DNA of 64,000 nucleotides from an uncultured Clostridia bacterium (GCA_944362555.1 CALVTL010000003.1:28030-92029), one strand, 5' to 3'; shown: positions 18,232 through 27,323, counted from the first letter of the stretch. Numbers and translations: made by a program. The notes: generated by a model not told the origin, from the sequence alone.

Positions 18232-19187
18232 GCGTAGTGCTCTAACAGATAGTTGAGGAAGGAGACGATCTCAAAGCACAGATCGTGCCCGTCCAGATAG
18301 TTGTTGTAGAGGATGACGAGGTTGACGTTCTCGCTCGTGCGGACGCCGTCCTCTTCGTAATACACCAATTCTTTGAGGCGGTTGAGCCCGCCCACGTCGA
18401 TGCCCAGCGCCTTTTCATACGTCTCGCCGTTCTCCTCGAACGTATAAACCGTATGGCGGAAGGTGCCGCTCTCCAGCGCCCCGTCCACGGCGAGGTAGTC
18501 CTCGCGCAGCTTTTTAAGGCGCGCCTCCTCGTCCTTCAAGCCCTGCGCCTTCTGCTCGTCCGTGCGGTAGCGCTTGTCCTTTGCATTGCGCGAGAAGCTC
18601 TCGGCGGGCGTGCGTTCGCCGTCGAAGGCGTCGTTCGTGCGCCAATCGTCGCCGAAGAAGGAGATGAGGTACTCCTCACACAGCGAGAGAAAGTACTCCG
18701 TATCGTACACCGCGCCCGACGCGCGCGACGTTTCGTCCACGGCGCCCGCGGCGAAGTTATAAAGTTCGGACGCCGTTTCGATCTCGGGCTCGCCGTCCTC
18801 GCCGAGGACGAGATTCCCGTCGTCGTCCGTCTTGTAGACGGGGTTGTCGGTGATGAACATGGCGTTCCCCTGCCCCGCCGCGCGGCGCGCCGCGAAGGTG
18901 GCGGAGGCGTAGCTGTTGCCCGCAAAGGACTCCGACGTCACCGATAAGATGTCATAGGAAAAGACGTCGCGCTTCAAAAGCGTGGCGGCGAGGTCGGAAA
19001 AGTCCTCTTCCGGCTGCAGGTCGGTGTGCGCATAGATGGCGATCTGCTGCTCCTTGGCGGGGCGGGTCGCCGTCGTGGTGAAGAGGACCACCAGCACCAG
19101 AACAAACGCGGCGATGGTGACGAGGATCTTGAGCCAATCGTAGGAGATGAGGTTGGCGAGCCTCTGTTTTGTGATACGGGCATCCAA
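18228..19187 (-). CDS. unidentified single-pass membrane-anchored protein
   Basis: I do not recognise this 319-residue product. A basic N-terminus (MDARITKQRLANLISYDWLK) leads into one hydrophobic helix (residues ~21-38), and the remaining ~280 residues, acidic and polar, would lie outside the membrane. The start is TTG, chosen because GGAGGG is eight bases before it; an ATG four bases on is out of frame. It sits between lysS and the decarboxylase-like gene and overlaps the latter by four bases, so it is part of the greA-lysS operon. It might be a substrate-binding or cell-surface sensor protein; no motif supports a specific role. Confidence 0.75.
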   Translation of the reverse strand: MDARITKQRLANLISYDWLKILVTIAAFVLVLVVLFTTTATRPAKEQQIAIYAHTDLQPEEDFSDLAATLLKRDVFSYDILSVTSESFAGNSYASATFAARRAAGQGNAMFITDNPVYKTDDDGNLVLGEDGEPEIETASELYNFAAGAVDETSRASGAVYDTEYFLSLCEEYLISFFGDDWRTNDAFDGERTPAESFSRNAKDKRYRTDEQKAQGLKDEEARLKKLREDYLAVDGALESGTFRHTVYTFEENGETYEKALGIDVGGLNRLKELVYYEEDGVRTSENVNLVILYNNYLDGHDLCFEIVSFLNYLLEHYA

Positions 19188-19246
19188 CGGACAAGCCCTC
19201 CTTTTTTACAAAGGACACGGAGAGCCCCGTGTCCCGTCTGTGTACC

Positions 19247-20737
19247 CTATTTTTTGGGTTTCATCGTGGGGAAGAGCAGCACGTCGCGGATGCTCGCGCT
19301 GTCCGTGAGCAGCATGACGAGGCGGTCCACCCCCATGCCCAGCCCCCCCGTGGGCGGCATTCCGTATTCGAGGGCGTTCAAAAAGTCCTCGTCCACCTCG
19401 GCATTCGCACCCTGCGCGCGCTTTGCCGCCGCCTGCGCCTCCATGCGGGCGCGCTGGTCGATGGGGTCGTTGAGCTCGGAGAAGGCGTTGCCCATCTCCA
19501 TGCCGCTGATGAAGTACTCGAACCGCTCGGTCATGGAGGGGTCCTCCGGCTTGCGCTTGGCGAGCGGGCTGATCTCCACGGGATAGTCGTAGATGAAGGT
19601 GGGCTGGATGAGCTTGTCCTCCACGAAGGCGTCGAAGAACGCCGAGAGGATGTGCCCCTTGGTGTCCTTTCCCTTTTCCGGCTCCACGCCATGCTCCTTG
19701 GCGGCGGCGCGCGCCTCCTCGTCGGAGGCGATGGCGGAAAAGTCCACGCCCGAATGCTTCTTCACCGCCTCCGTCATCGTGAGGCGCTCCCACTTGGAGA
19801 GGTCGATGACGTTGCCGCGGAAGGGCACCTGCAGCGTGCCGCACACCCTTTCGGCGACGTGCTTGTAGAGCCCCTCGATAAAGTCCATCATGTAGCGGTA
19901 ATCGACGAACGCCTGATACATTTCGATGGTGGTGAACTCGGGATTGTGCGAGGAATCCATGCCCTCGTTGCGGAAGATGCGCCCCACCTCGTACACCTTT
20001 TCGTAGCCGCCCACGATGAGGCGCTTTAAATAGAGCTCCGTTTCGATGCGGAGGTACATATCGAGGTCGAGGGCGTTGTGATGCGTCTTGAAGGGACGGG
20101 CGTCCGCGCCGATCTCCAGCGTGAGCAGGACGGGCGTCTCCACCTCCATATAGCCGTTGCCGTCGAGATAGGCGCGGATCTCGCGCAGAATGGCGGCGCG
20201 GCGGCGGAAGGTCTCCTTGACGTCCGCGTTCATGATGAGGTCGACGTGGCGGAGGCGGTACTTCATGTCCACGTTCTGCAGCCCGTTGTACTTTTCGGGC
20301 AGCGGCAGCAGCGATTTGGTGAGCATCTCAAGATGGGTGACGTGGATGCTCACTTCCCCCGTCTGCGTCTTGAAGACGGTGCCCCTGACGCCCACGATGT
20401 CGCCGATGTCGAAGTCCTTTTTGTAGGAGGCGTACACGTCCTCGCCCACATCCTGACGGGTGACATAGATCTGGATGTCGCCCGCGCCGTCGCGGATGTG
20501 CGAGAAGGACGCCTTGCCCATCACGCGGCGGGAGATGAGCCTGCCCGCGACAGAGACTTCCTTGCCCTCGAACGCGGCAAAATCCCCCTTCACCTGCGCG
20601 GAACGGGCGGTGACGGGGTAGTTGGTCTTGACGTAAGGGTCGTTGCCCTCCGCAACAAGTTTTTGCAGTTTTTCGCGGCGGATGCGCGCCTGCTCGATGA
20701 GTTCGGCGCCCTCTGCCCTTGTTTCGTTCTCTTGCAT
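19247..20737 (-). CDS. lysS: lysyl-tRNA synthetase, class II
   Basis: The 496-residue enzyme has an N-terminal OB-fold for the anticodon (residues ~55-150) and a class II catalytic core: motif 1 around YMEVETPVLLT (near 178), motif 2 as FRNEGMDSSHNPEFTTIE (near 255) and motif 3 as GLGMGVDRLVMLLT (near 465). It starts four bases after greA, and its ribosome binding site is poor, which suggests translational coupling. It charges tRNA-Lys in the cytosol. greA-lysS neighbours are common in Clostridia. Confidence 0.97.
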   Translation of the reverse strand: MQENETRAEGAELIEQARIRREKLQKLVAEGNDPYVKTNYPVTARSAQVKGDFAAFEGKEVSVAGRLISRRVMGKASFSHIRDGAGDIQIYVTRQDVGEDVYASYKKDFDIGDIVGVRGTVFKTQTGEVSIHVTHLEMLTKSLLPLPEKYNGLQNVDMKYRLRHVDLIMNADVKETFRRRAAILREIRAYLDGNGYMEVETPVLLTLEIGADARPFKTHHNALDLDMYLRIETELYLKRLIVGGYEKVYEVGRIFRNEGMDSSHNPEFTTIEMYQAFVDYRYMMDFIEGLYKHVAERVCGTLQVPFRGNVIDLSKWERLTMTEAVKKHSGVDFSAIASDEEARAAAKEHGVEPEKGKDTKGHILSAFFDAFVEDKLIQPTFIYDYPVEISPLAKRKPEDPSMTERFEYFISGMEMGNAFSELNDPIDQRARMEAQAAAKRAQGANAEVDEDFLNALEYGMPPTGGLGMGVDRLVMLLTDSASIRDVLLFPTMKPKK

Positions 20738-20741
20738 AGCG

Positions 20742-21206
20742 TCAGTTTATCTTCTTGATCTTGAGTTTATACTCGCCGTTGGGCGCCTGGACGGTGACCA
20801 CGTCCCCCACCTTCCTGCCCATGAGCGCCGCGCCCACGGGGGACTCGTTGGAGATGATGTTCTTCATGGGGTCGGCTTCCGTCGTGCCCATGATGGTGTA
20901 CTCGACGTCCTCGTCGAAGTCCTCGTCGTGAACGGTCACGACCGAGCCGAAGTGCACGGCGGAGTTGTCTGCGCTCTCGCCGACGATGCGCGCGTTCTTG
21001 ATCTGGAAGTCGAGCTCCTCGATGGCGAGCTCGTTCGCCGCCTGCTCGTTGCGCGCCGCGTCGTACTCGGCATTCTCCGAAAGATCGCCGTGGCTGCGCG
21101 CCTCGGCGATGCGCTGCACGATCTCCGCACGCTTATCCTTGCGCAGATACTCGAGCTTTTTGACCGCCTCATCATACCCCTGCTGGGTCATGAGAAATTC
21201 TGCCAT
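20742..21206 (-). CDS. greA: transcription elongation factor GreA
   Basis: The 154-residue protein has the N-terminal coiled coil (residues ~1-75, with LRKDKRAEIVQRIAEARSHG and LSENAEYDAARNEQ, acidic tip included) and the C-terminal FKBP-like domain ending in KLKIKKIN. It rescues backtracked RNA polymerase by stimulating transcript cleavage in the secondary channel. It heads the operon with lysS. The promoter upstream is a perfect consensus, and the ~128-base leader holds several hairpins. Confidence 0.96.
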   Translation of the reverse strand: MAEFLMTQQGYDEAVKKLEYLRKDKRAEIVQRIAEARSHGDLSENAEYDAARNEQAANELAIEELDFQIKNARIVGESADNSAVHFGSVVTVHDEDFDEDVEYTIMGTTEADPMKNIISNESPVGAALMGRKVGDVVTVQAPNGEYKLKIKKIN

Positions 21207-21340
21207 GTTTTCTTACCCTCTCTTCCTTCGGGCATTTGCCCGAAAAATTCAAAAATCGACCCCCGCAGCAGCGCGGGAGCCCCCGAAAGACGACCGTGAC
21301 TTCCGCAAAATGCGGAAATCACGGAGCTTTCACTTTCTTT

Positions 21341-21369
21341 ATTATACGTTGTCCGCGGCAATTTGTCAA
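21341..21369 (-). promoter_or_regulatory. perfect consensus promoter of the greA-lysS operon
   Basis: TTGACA and TATAAT with a 17-base spacer. The predicted leader (about 21334 to 21207) holds a near-perfect hairpin with CCGTGA...TCACGG outer stem (21295-21323), a CCCGC/GCGGG hairpin and CGGGCA/TGCCCG just before the ribosome binding site. Confidence 0.9.
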
Positions 21370-21384
21370 CCGCTTTGCCCGTTT

Positions 21385-22563
21385 TTACACATTTTTCCCC
21401 AACTTTTCAACAAAGCGGGAGATGCGGCGCACCGCCTCTTTGAGCTCGTCCATGCCCGTCGCGTACGAACAACGGACGTGCTCCCCGCCGCACGCGCCGA
21501 AGGCGCTGCCCGGCACGACGGCGACCTGCTCCTCCATGAGCAGCCGCTCGGCGAACTGCTCGCCCGTGAGCCCGGTCGCCTTCACGGACGGGAACACATA
21601 GAACGCCCCGCGCGGCTCGAAGCAGGTGAGCCCCATTTGGTTGAACGCGCCGACCAGAAAGCGCCGCCGCCTGTCGTACTCCGTACGCATGGCGGAAACG
21701 GCGGCAAAGTCGTCCGCGAACCCGCCCGAGAGCGCCGCGACGGCGGCGTGCTGCGCGGTGCGGGGGGCGCAGAGCATGGTGTACTGATGTACTTTGAGCA
21801 TGGCGGAGCCGAGCGGCTCGGGCGCGCACGCATAGCCGATGCGCCAGCCCGTCATGGCGAACGCCTTGGAAAAGCCGGACAACAGCACGGTGCGCTCCCG
21901 CATCCCGGGAAGGGCGGCGACGGAGCAGTGCCGTCCGCCGTAGGTGAGTTCTGCGTAGATCTCGTCGGAGATGACGAGCAGATCGTGCTTTTGGATGACG
22001 GGGAGGATGGCTTCGAGCTGCGCCTTCGTCATGATGCCGCCCGTCGGGTTGTTGGGATAGGCAATGATGACCGACTTCGTCCTGGGCGTGATCGCCTCCT
22101 CAAGGGCGGAAGGCGTCAGGATAAACCCCTCCTCCGCGCGGCAGCGCACGGAGACGGGCACCCCGCCGCACAGCGACACGATGGGCGCATAGGAGACATA
22201 GGCGGGGTCGGGGATGAGCACCTCGTCCCCCTCCTCGCAGGTGGTGCGCAGGGCGAGGTCGATGCCCTCGCTCGCCCCCACCGTGACGATGATCTCGTCG
22301 GGGGAATAGTGCGCCGCAAAGCGCTCCGCAAGATAGCGGGAGATGAGCTCGCGCAGCTCCTTCAGCCCGCGGTTGCCCGTATACGAGGTGTAGCCGCGCT
22401 GCAGCGAGCGGATGCCCGCCGAGCGGATGTCCCACGGGGTGACAAAGTCGGGTTCGCCCACGCCGAGGGAGATGGCGTCGGGCAGCGTCTCGACGATGTC
22501 GAAGTACTTTCTGATGCCGCTGGGCTTCAATGCCCGCGCGCGCTGCGTCAAAAAATCCCTCAT
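21385..22563 (-). CDS. class I/II aminotransferase (PatA/AspB-like)
   Basis: The 392-residue PLP enzyme has SLGVGEPDF (residues ~32-40), YTSYTGNRGLKELR (near 60), the AYPNNPTGG motif (near 165), DEIYAEL (near 197) and the PLP lysine in SGFSKAFAMTGWRIGYA (near 230). These fit the aspartate/aromatic aminotransferase subfamily often called PatA or YugH. It overlaps the stop of the Lrp-type regulator (ATGA), a pairing (Lrp then aminotransferase) that is widely conserved in Firmicutes. The amino acid substrate is not clear. Confidence 0.9.
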   Translation of the reverse strand: MRDFLTQRARALKPSGIRKYFDIVETLPDAISLGVGEPDFVTPWDIRSAGIRSLQRGYTSYTGNRGLKELRELISRYLAERFAAHYSPDEIIVTVGASEGIDLALRTTCEEGDEVLIPDPAYVSYAPIVSLCGGVPVSVRCRAEEGFILTPSALEEAITPRTKSVIIAYPNNPTGGIMTKAQLEAILPVIQKHDLLVISDEIYAELTYGGRHCSVAALPGMRERTVLLSGFSKAFAMTGWRIGYACAPEPLGSAMLKVHQYTMLCAPRTAQHAAVAALSGGFADDFAAVSAMRTEYDRRRRFLVGAFNQMGLTCFEPRGAFYVFPSVKATGLTGEQFAERLLMEEQVAVVPGSAFGACGGEHVRCSYATGMDELKEAVRRISRFVEKLGKNV

Positions 22564-23051
22564 GCCTGAACGGAGAGCCTCCGCTGTTTGTCGCGTTTTG
22601 CGGTGAGCGCTCCCTCGATCTTGTACTTTTTGAGAATAAAGTGCGTCGCGGTGGAGAGGACGCAGTCGAACGTCGAAATGCACTCCGAAACGAAGCGCGA
22701 GACCGATTTTATAGACCCCGCCTCCACGATGACGAGCAGGTCGTACGCGCCGCTCATGAGATAGAGCGTCTTGACCTCCTCGTGCGAGGCGATCTCCTCC
22801 GCCACGCCGTCAAATCCCGAGCCGCTGCGCGGGGCGATCTTCACCTCGATGAGCGCCTCCACGCACTCGTCCTCCTCCTCGTCGAGGTTGGCGATGGCGG
22901 TGTATTTGACGATAGTGCCGCGCTTCTCCATTGCGCGGACGGCGGCGGCGACGGACGCCTCCTCCTCGCCCAGCATGAGGGCGATCTGTCCGATGTCCGT
23001 GCGGCTGTCCTCCTCCAGAATGCCGAGGATCTCCCGCTCCAATTTGTTCAT
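22560..23051 (-). CDS. Lrp/AsnC family transcriptional regulator
   Basis: The 163-residue protein has an N-terminal winged HTH (LEREILGILEEDSRTDIGQI, residues 4-23, with AAAVRAMEKRGTIVKYTAI as the recognition helix and wing) and a C-terminal RAM ligand domain (residues ~65-140, LYLMSGAYDLLVIVEAG). RAM domains sense amino acids. It is the first gene of a two-gene operon with the aminotransferase and probably controls it and itself. The promoter lies back to back with that of the divergent small gene. Confidence 0.92.
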   Translation of the reverse strand: MNKLEREILGILEEDSRTDIGQIALMLGEEEASVAAAVRAMEKRGTIVKYTAIANLDEEEDECVEALIEVKIAPRSGSGFDGVAEEIASHEEVKTLYLMSGAYDLLVIVEAGSIKSVSRFVSECISTFDCVLSTATHFILKKYKIEGALTAKRDKQRRLSVQA

Positions 23052-23160
23052 GCGTCCACCTCCGTTCGGTGCGAAGTTTTTTGAGTGCCGCCCCCTTTTC
23101 CGTGCGGAATGGCGGAACAGCCCTTCTTTCGGGCTTCCTTGCAGACGCCCGATTTTGTTT

Positions 23161-23190
23161 ATTATACCCCACCCGACCCCTTCAAGTCAA
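23161..23190 (-). promoter_or_regulatory. promoter of the Lrp-aminotransferase operon
   Basis: TTGACT and TATAAT with an 18-base spacer on the minus strand. Its -35 lies seven bases from the -35 of the divergent promoter, so an operator here could affect both. Confidence 0.75.
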
Positions 23191-23197
23191 ATTATAT

Positions 23198-23225
23198 TTG
23201 CTTTTTTCGGAAAAATTCGTATAAT
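23198..23225 (+). promoter_or_regulatory. promoter of the divergent small gene, -10 six bases before ATG
   Basis: TTGCTT and TATAAT with a 16-base spacer, followed by AGAAGT and the ATG. The predicted +1 is the A of the start codon. Confidence 0.7.
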
Positions 23226-23231
23226 AGAAGT

Positions 23232-23489
23232 ATGTTCCGCATCTGGGGTAAAGTTTTAAAAGACGGGCACATCCTCCGTCAGACCACTTTGGAGCGCGAG
23301 GAGAAGTTCTCCTACGCGCGCTTTTTCGACTATCTCACCGAGATCTGCGACGCGCTCGACGTGCCCACGCCCGTCCTGCTCAAACCGCATATCTTCAACT
23401 ATGCGAAGTTCAATCACGTTGCCTTCCGCCCCTCCGACTTCTTGGAGGACGTCCCCTTCGACAGGCTGGTGTTGGAGAATATCCTATAG
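23232..23489 (+). CDS. unidentified 85-residue protein
   Basis: I do not recognise the family. The product is soluble and mixed alpha/beta in character, with an N-terminal FRIWGKVLKDGHILRQTTL strand-rich part, a helical centre (FFDYLTEICDALDVPTPVLL) and a C-terminal PFDRLVLENIL. The aromatic N-terminus and lack of low-complexity suggest a real protein. There is no Shine-Dalgarno; the promoter's -10 box is six bases upstream, so a leaderless message is likely. A hairpin repeat begins directly after the TAG stop. Confidence 0.75.
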   Translation: MFRIWGKVLKDGHILRQTTLEREEKFSYARFFDYLTEICDALDVPTPVLLKPHIFNYAKFNHVAFRPSDFLEDVPFDRLVLENIL

Positions 23490-24180
23490 GTTCACGAAAT
23501 TCTTTTTGAACTGACAAAAAGAATTTCCGTGAGGGGAGGAAAAACCCAACGTTCGCTTCGCTCTGCGTTCGGTTTTTCCCGCCGATGGGATTTCGCAACA
23601 ATTATAGCTCCCATCGGCTCCTTTTTCCGCAAAAGCGCAAGTATGCGCAAATGTGGGGCGCTGGCGGAAGGAAACCTTCCTTGCGCGAGTAATCATAGGG
23701 AGTCCACGAATTTTCTCGCGCAAAGGCGCGACAAAATTCCGTGAGAAAGAGAAAACACCGCCGCGACTTTGGCTGCGGCTCGTTTTCTCTCTGCGGGCGC
23801 GCCCCGGGGCTTAACATTCTATCGTGCCCGCATTCACTCTTTCCCCATAAGCTGCGTGAGCAGCAAATAGGGGCGCAAAAGGGAAGAAGGATTCCAAAAT
23901 TTTTAGAATAAAAATTTTGGAAAGAGGAGCCGCAACGGAGAAAATTTTTATTTTTGGTTTGCCAAAAATAAAATAAAACGCAGTTTGCGGCGACGAAGTG
24001 ATGCCTTTTGCCACATCATTATAGCTCATCGCCAAAATGTTTTCTTTAGAAAAGATTTTGGCGAAAGAGGAGCGGCAGGCGTAAAAGGCGCGGCATTCGG
24101 CTGTGCCGAATGCACGCAAAACGCGCCTCGCCGCGACGCGAGTACCGCTGCGGAAAGGTGCGACTTTCCTTGCGGCGTAA
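23490..24180 (+). repeat. composite hairpin-rich repeat element, copy A
   Basis: It starts at the TAG stop of the small gene with GTTCACGAAATTC, whose inverse GAATTTCCGTGAG completes a long hairpin. Further hairpins follow: CCACGAATTTTCTCGCGC/GCGCGACAAAATTCCGTG (23704-23744), TTCCAAAATTTTT/AAAAATTTTGGAA, CGCCAAAAT/ATTTTGGCG, and a CATTCGGCTGTGCCGAATG palindrome (~24098). Parts of it recur at 38.93-39.15 kb and 51.39-51.76 kb. Open frames in it are translations of the repeat. Confidence 0.85.
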
Positions 24181-24411
24181 TTTTAGCCCCCATCCTTGCC
24201 CTCCCTGTGAAAATCCCACAAAAATACTGCGTCTTTTTGCGGGAGCCCTGTTCGGGAGGGTGCCGAGCGAAGCGAGGCGGGAGGGTTGTAAGGTCAGGTG
24301 ATGTGCGGGCACGACAACCCTTCCGTCTTGCCTTCGGCAATCCACCTCCCCTTAAATAGGGCTCCCACAAAAATTTTTAAATTTTTGTGGGATAGACGCA
24401 GGGGAGGCGAG
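24181..24411. repeat. inverted-repeat block with GGGAGCCCT ends
   Basis: GGGAGCCCTGTTC and GGGTTG face CAACCC and AGGGCTCCC about 110 bases apart, and a second hairpin CCCACAAAAATTT/AATTTTTGTGGG (24363-24391) follows. No gene is seen. Confidence 0.6.
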
Positions 24412-24655
24412 AGAGAAGGATGGCTTCCCCTTGGGGGGTGAGGCGCGCGTTATGCGCATCACCACGGTGTGGTGTGCGCGCACGGCGAACTGAGGTTTTT
24501 GCCATTGCGGGCAAAAACCGTGACCGCCGGCGGCGTCGCTCCTTGCGCCGCCGAGACGACTCCGCCGAAGGGACTGATGAGGGGGACGGCAAAGGAACAG
24601 TCGCTCTGCTTGACCCCTCATCCGTCACTTCGTGACACCTTCCCCCGAGGGGGAA
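24412..24655 (+). repeat. dispersed ~230-bp repeat module, copy 1
   Basis: It runs from GGCTTCCCCTTGGGGGGTGAG to CCCTCATCCGTCACTTCGTG and is nearly identical to 36.50-36.72 kb in the same orientation. It contains GCATCACCACGGTGTGGTG and a hairpin around GAGGTTTTTGCC/GGCAAAAACC. Confidence 0.85.
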
Positions 24656-24724
24656 GGCATTCGTGCCGCGCCGAAGTACAAACAAACCGCAAGCCTTGCC
24701 GCAACATTTTCCCCGACAAACTGG

Positions 24725-24830
24725 CGGAAAAGGCGGGCACCATGTCTGCGACCGCGCGGAAAAACATCCGTCGGGCGGCACCATGTCCGCGGCTACGGGC
24801 GGCAACCATGCGCCGCCCGCGCGCCCATCG
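24725..24830. repeat. cluster of CACCATGTCCG-type motifs
   Basis: CACCATGTCTGCG, CACCATGTCCGCG and AACCATGCGCCG occur within about 70 bases. The same motif recurs at 27.7, 31.4-31.6, 43.3 and 46.1 kb. It is not in a reading frame with a ribosome binding site. Confidence 0.6.
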
Positions 24831-24881
24831 TTGAGCAATTTAACAATGTCATAGAATATTATGACATTATCTTGAAAACAG

Positions 24882-24910
24882 TTGCTTTTTCGCGCAGAAG
24901 AGGATATAAT
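24882..24910 (+). promoter_or_regulatory. promoter of the membrane glycosyltransferase
   Basis: TTGCTT and TATAAT with a 17-base spacer, 33 bases before the start codon. Confidence 0.75.
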
Positions 24911-24942
24911 AGAGAGGCAATCGTGTTAAGGAGTTTGCGCCC

Positions 24943-26310
24943 ATGTCGATGTACGAAGCCTTCCTCATCGCCTATATCGTCGTATCCGCCGTCGCGTTCC
25001 TTGCGTATATTCCGAGACTGACGGGGTTCTTTTACGCCTTTCAAAAGCCGCCCTACAAGCAGGCGGAACAGCGGCGCAGGATCGCCCTCGTCGTGCCCGC
25101 CCGCAACGAGAGCAAGGTCATCGGCGATTTGTTCGCCTCCATCGCGCGGCAGGACTATGACGGGGAGTTCACCGTCAACGTCATCGTGAAAGATCGGAAC
25201 GACCCCACCGTCGCCATGGCGCTGGCGGCGGGCGCGAAGGTATACGTCGTTCCCGACCAGAGCTGCAAAGGGGACGCGCTGGACGGCTACTTCAAGGCGC
25301 TCGCCCCGGAGGAATTTGAGAGCTACGACGCCTTCGTCATCGTGGATGCGGACGGCGTGCTCTCCCCCGCCTATGTGCGCGAGCTCAACAACGCGCTCGA
25401 ACTCGACTACGACATCTACATCACCCGCAAATACATGAAGAACGGGCTGGGCGACCGCTCCAAGCGCACCATCTTTTCCAACAACGCCGCCCTCACCTGG
25501 GCGATGCTGGACGACCTCGGAAACCGCTACCGCACCGCGAAGGACATCCCCGTCACCATGTGCGGACAGGGCATGATGATCCGCCGCGAGCTCATCCGGA
25601 AATTGGGCGGCTGGCCCTACCGCTCCATGACGGAGGACCACGAATTGCAGATGGAGAGCGTACTCATGGGGTATAAGTCCATGTACTGGCCGTATGCCGT
25701 GCTCTACACCGAGGAGGCGCCCAGCCACCGCGACAACTACTACCGCAGGATGCGCTGGCTGACGGGGCACATCCAGAGCGACGAAAAGTACCGCAAGCGC
25801 ATCCGCGAACAGGCGAAGGCGCGCGGCGGCAAGATGACTTTGGCGGAAAAGGACTGCCTCTACGGGCTCGTCCCGCTCGCCCTGTTCGCCGCGGGGACCA
25901 TCGTCACCATCGGCGCGGGCGTCGTGCTCTCCATCGGCTACGCGTTCGGCGGCGAAGGGCGGCTGATGCTCGACAGCATCTTCTATCTCATCGTCGTCCC
26001 CTTCGGCGTGTTGTACATCCTGCTGCTGCTCTACAACATCCTCGCCATGTGGGCGAGCAAGGAGGCGTTCGCCATGCTCTCCAAGGGGGAGAAGGCGAGG
26101 ACGCTCCTCTTCGCCCCCTTCCATCTGCTGGAATATATCCCCATCTATATCGTGAGTTTTTTCCGCCTGAAAAAGAAGGCGCGCCTCACCTGGGAGGAGA
26201 GCGAACGGCAGAGCTACCGCGGCGCCGCCGAGCACGCCGAGGACGCCTACCGCAAGACGGAGGCGGCGGAAACGGAACGCGCCGCGCAGTCCGAGGACAA
26301 GAGATCGTAA
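24943..26310 (+). CDS. membrane family 2 glycosyltransferase
   Basis: The 455-residue protein has an N-terminal membrane helix (residues ~5-28), a GT-A catalytic domain with ALVVPARNES (near 48), the UDP-sugar aspartates in FVIVDADGVLSP (near 135, D-x-D), TEDHEL (near 238) and the R-R-M-R-W motif equivalent to Q-x-x-R-W (YYRRMRWLTGH, near 268). Three further helices and an amphipathic segment (residues ~305-415) follow, then an acidic tail. The pattern is that of processive or undecaprenyl/lipid-linked sugar transferases. AAGGAG lies before the ATG. It is monocistronic. Confidence 0.88.
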   Translation: MSMYEAFLIAYIVVSAVAFLAYIPRLTGFFYAFQKPPYKQAEQRRRIALVVPARNESKVIGDLFASIARQDYDGEFTVNVIVKDRNDPTVAMALAAGAKVYVVPDQSCKGDALDGYFKALAPEEFESYDAFVIVDADGVLSPAYVRELNNALELDYDIYITRKYMKNGLGDRSKRTIFSNNAALTWAMLDDLGNRYRTAKDIPVTMCGQGMMIRRELIRKLGGWPYRSMTEDHELQMESVLMGYKSMYWPYAVLYTEEAPSHRDNYYRRMRWLTGHIQSDEKYRKRIREQAKARGGKMTLAEKDCLYGLVPLALFAAGTIVTIGAGVVLSIGYAFGGEGRLMLDSIFYLIVVPFGVLYILLLLYNILAMWASKEAFAMLSKGEKARTLLFAPFHLLEYIPIYIVSFFRLKKKARLTWEESERQSYRGAAEHAEDAYRKTEAAETERAAQSEDKRS

Positions 26311-26383
26311 GAACGTATCCGAAAACCGTGCACACGAATCTACGACGCAGCGCTATCCCGCAACGACCGCGCGCCCGAATGCT

Positions 26384-26422
26384 GCGCGCCCGAGGCAGAT
26401 GCCTCGGGCGCGCGATTTTTTA
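26384..26422 (+). terminator. terminator of the glycosyltransferase
   Basis: A perfect 14-bp stem GCGCGCCCGAGGCA/TGCCTCGGGCGCGC is followed by GATTTTTTAT. Confidence 0.9.
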
Positions 26423-26432
26423 TGCGTTTACG

Positions 26433-27323
26433 TTATTTGTTCCCTTCCGCCTCGTTCGCCCCCTCTGCCTCGTTCGCCCTCTCTGCGCCTTCCGCCCCGC
26501 TCGCCTGCGGGCGGGAGCTCGTTCTGCGGTCGGGAAGATATTCGAGCGGGATGCCGTATTCCCTTTCATAGCATTCGCGCCACGCCGTCTCCGCACGGGC
26601 GCGCATATCGGCAAGGCGCGCCGTTCTCGGAAGGCGCTCGTCCGCGTACATGGCGGGCAGAATGTGCACGCGCAGGCGGCGCAGTCTGCCGCGCTTGTCC
26701 TTGCGGAAGGTGAAAAAGACGGGCAGGACGGGCACTTTATATTTGATGGCGTAGTAGAACGCGCCGTCCTTCATGGGGCGGGGCTTTTGGTAGTTCACCC
26801 ACATCGCCTGCTCCGCATAGAAGTGGACGATCTTCCCCTCCCGAAGGCGGGCGTCCATCTCGTGCATGAGGTTTTTCATCGCCGCGAGATTGGGGCTGAA
26901 CGGCCACAGCCCCGCGTGCCGCATGAACCAGCCGCCCGCGCCCGTCTTGTTGTTCCACGGCGCCATCGTGTAAAACCCGCGGAACTGCCCGATGGCAGCC
27001 CGCGCAAAGAGGGTATCGAGAAAGGAGATGTGATTGGTGACGCAGATCGCGCCCTGTTTTTTAAGCGCGCGCAGGTGCTCCTTGCCGACGACGCGGCAGC
27101 CGTAGACGACCTTCAAAAAGAGGGGCGCAACGAGCTGCAGAACACAGCGGATCGCCCCCGTGCAAAAGGCGTCAAATCCCCTTTGACGGTAGCAGAACGT
27201 GCCGTCGGGGATGGTGTACTTCCCGAAGGGGATATAGTCGAAATCAAAGCGCCGATAGCCCTCGAGCGCCGCCTGGATGCCCTCGCGCTTTTCTTGCTTT
27301 GTGCGCGGTTTTTTGTTGCCCAT
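26433..27323 (-). CDS. PlsC-like 1-acylglycerol-3-phosphate acyltransferase
   Basis: The 296-residue protein has the acyltransferase block I NHISFLD (NHx4D, residues ~95-101), the block II/III region around GAGGWFMRHAGLWPFSPN, and block III FYAEQAMW (near 165, where FPEGT-type residues usually stand, so this block is divergent). It probably acylates lysophosphatidate or another glycerolipid at the membrane. The last ~25 residues are an acidic EAEG/NEAEG repeat. The promoter's -10 box ends six bases before the ATG, with only AGAGG squeezed in between, so the mRNA may be leaderless. It converges with the glycosyltransferase. Confidence 0.85.
   Translation of the reverse strand: MGNKKPRTKQEKREGIQAALEGYRRFDFDYIPFGKYTIPDGTFCYRQRGFDAFCTGAIRCVLQLVAPLFLKVVYGCRVVGKEHLRALKKQGAICVTNHISFLDTLFARAAIGQFRGFYTMAPWNNKTGAGGWFMRHAGLWPFSPNLAAMKNLMHEMDARLREGKIVHFYAEQAMWVNYQKPRPMKDGAFYYAIKYKVPVLPVFFTFRKDKRGRLRRLRVHILPAMYADERLPRTARLADMRARAETAWRECYEREYGIPLEYLPDRRTSSRPQASGAEGAERANEAEGANEAEGNK

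Noticed and set aside
23811-24119. A 102-codon frame with a counterpart in the pfl repeat (51.4-51.8 kb)
   Set aside because: The two look homologous as proteins only because they translate copies of the same structured repeat; no start signals, frames not kept.
23490-24180. Insertion sequence or group II intron
   Set aside because: No transposase or reverse transcriptase frame and no intron domains (no GTGYG 5' end with a domain V) are present.
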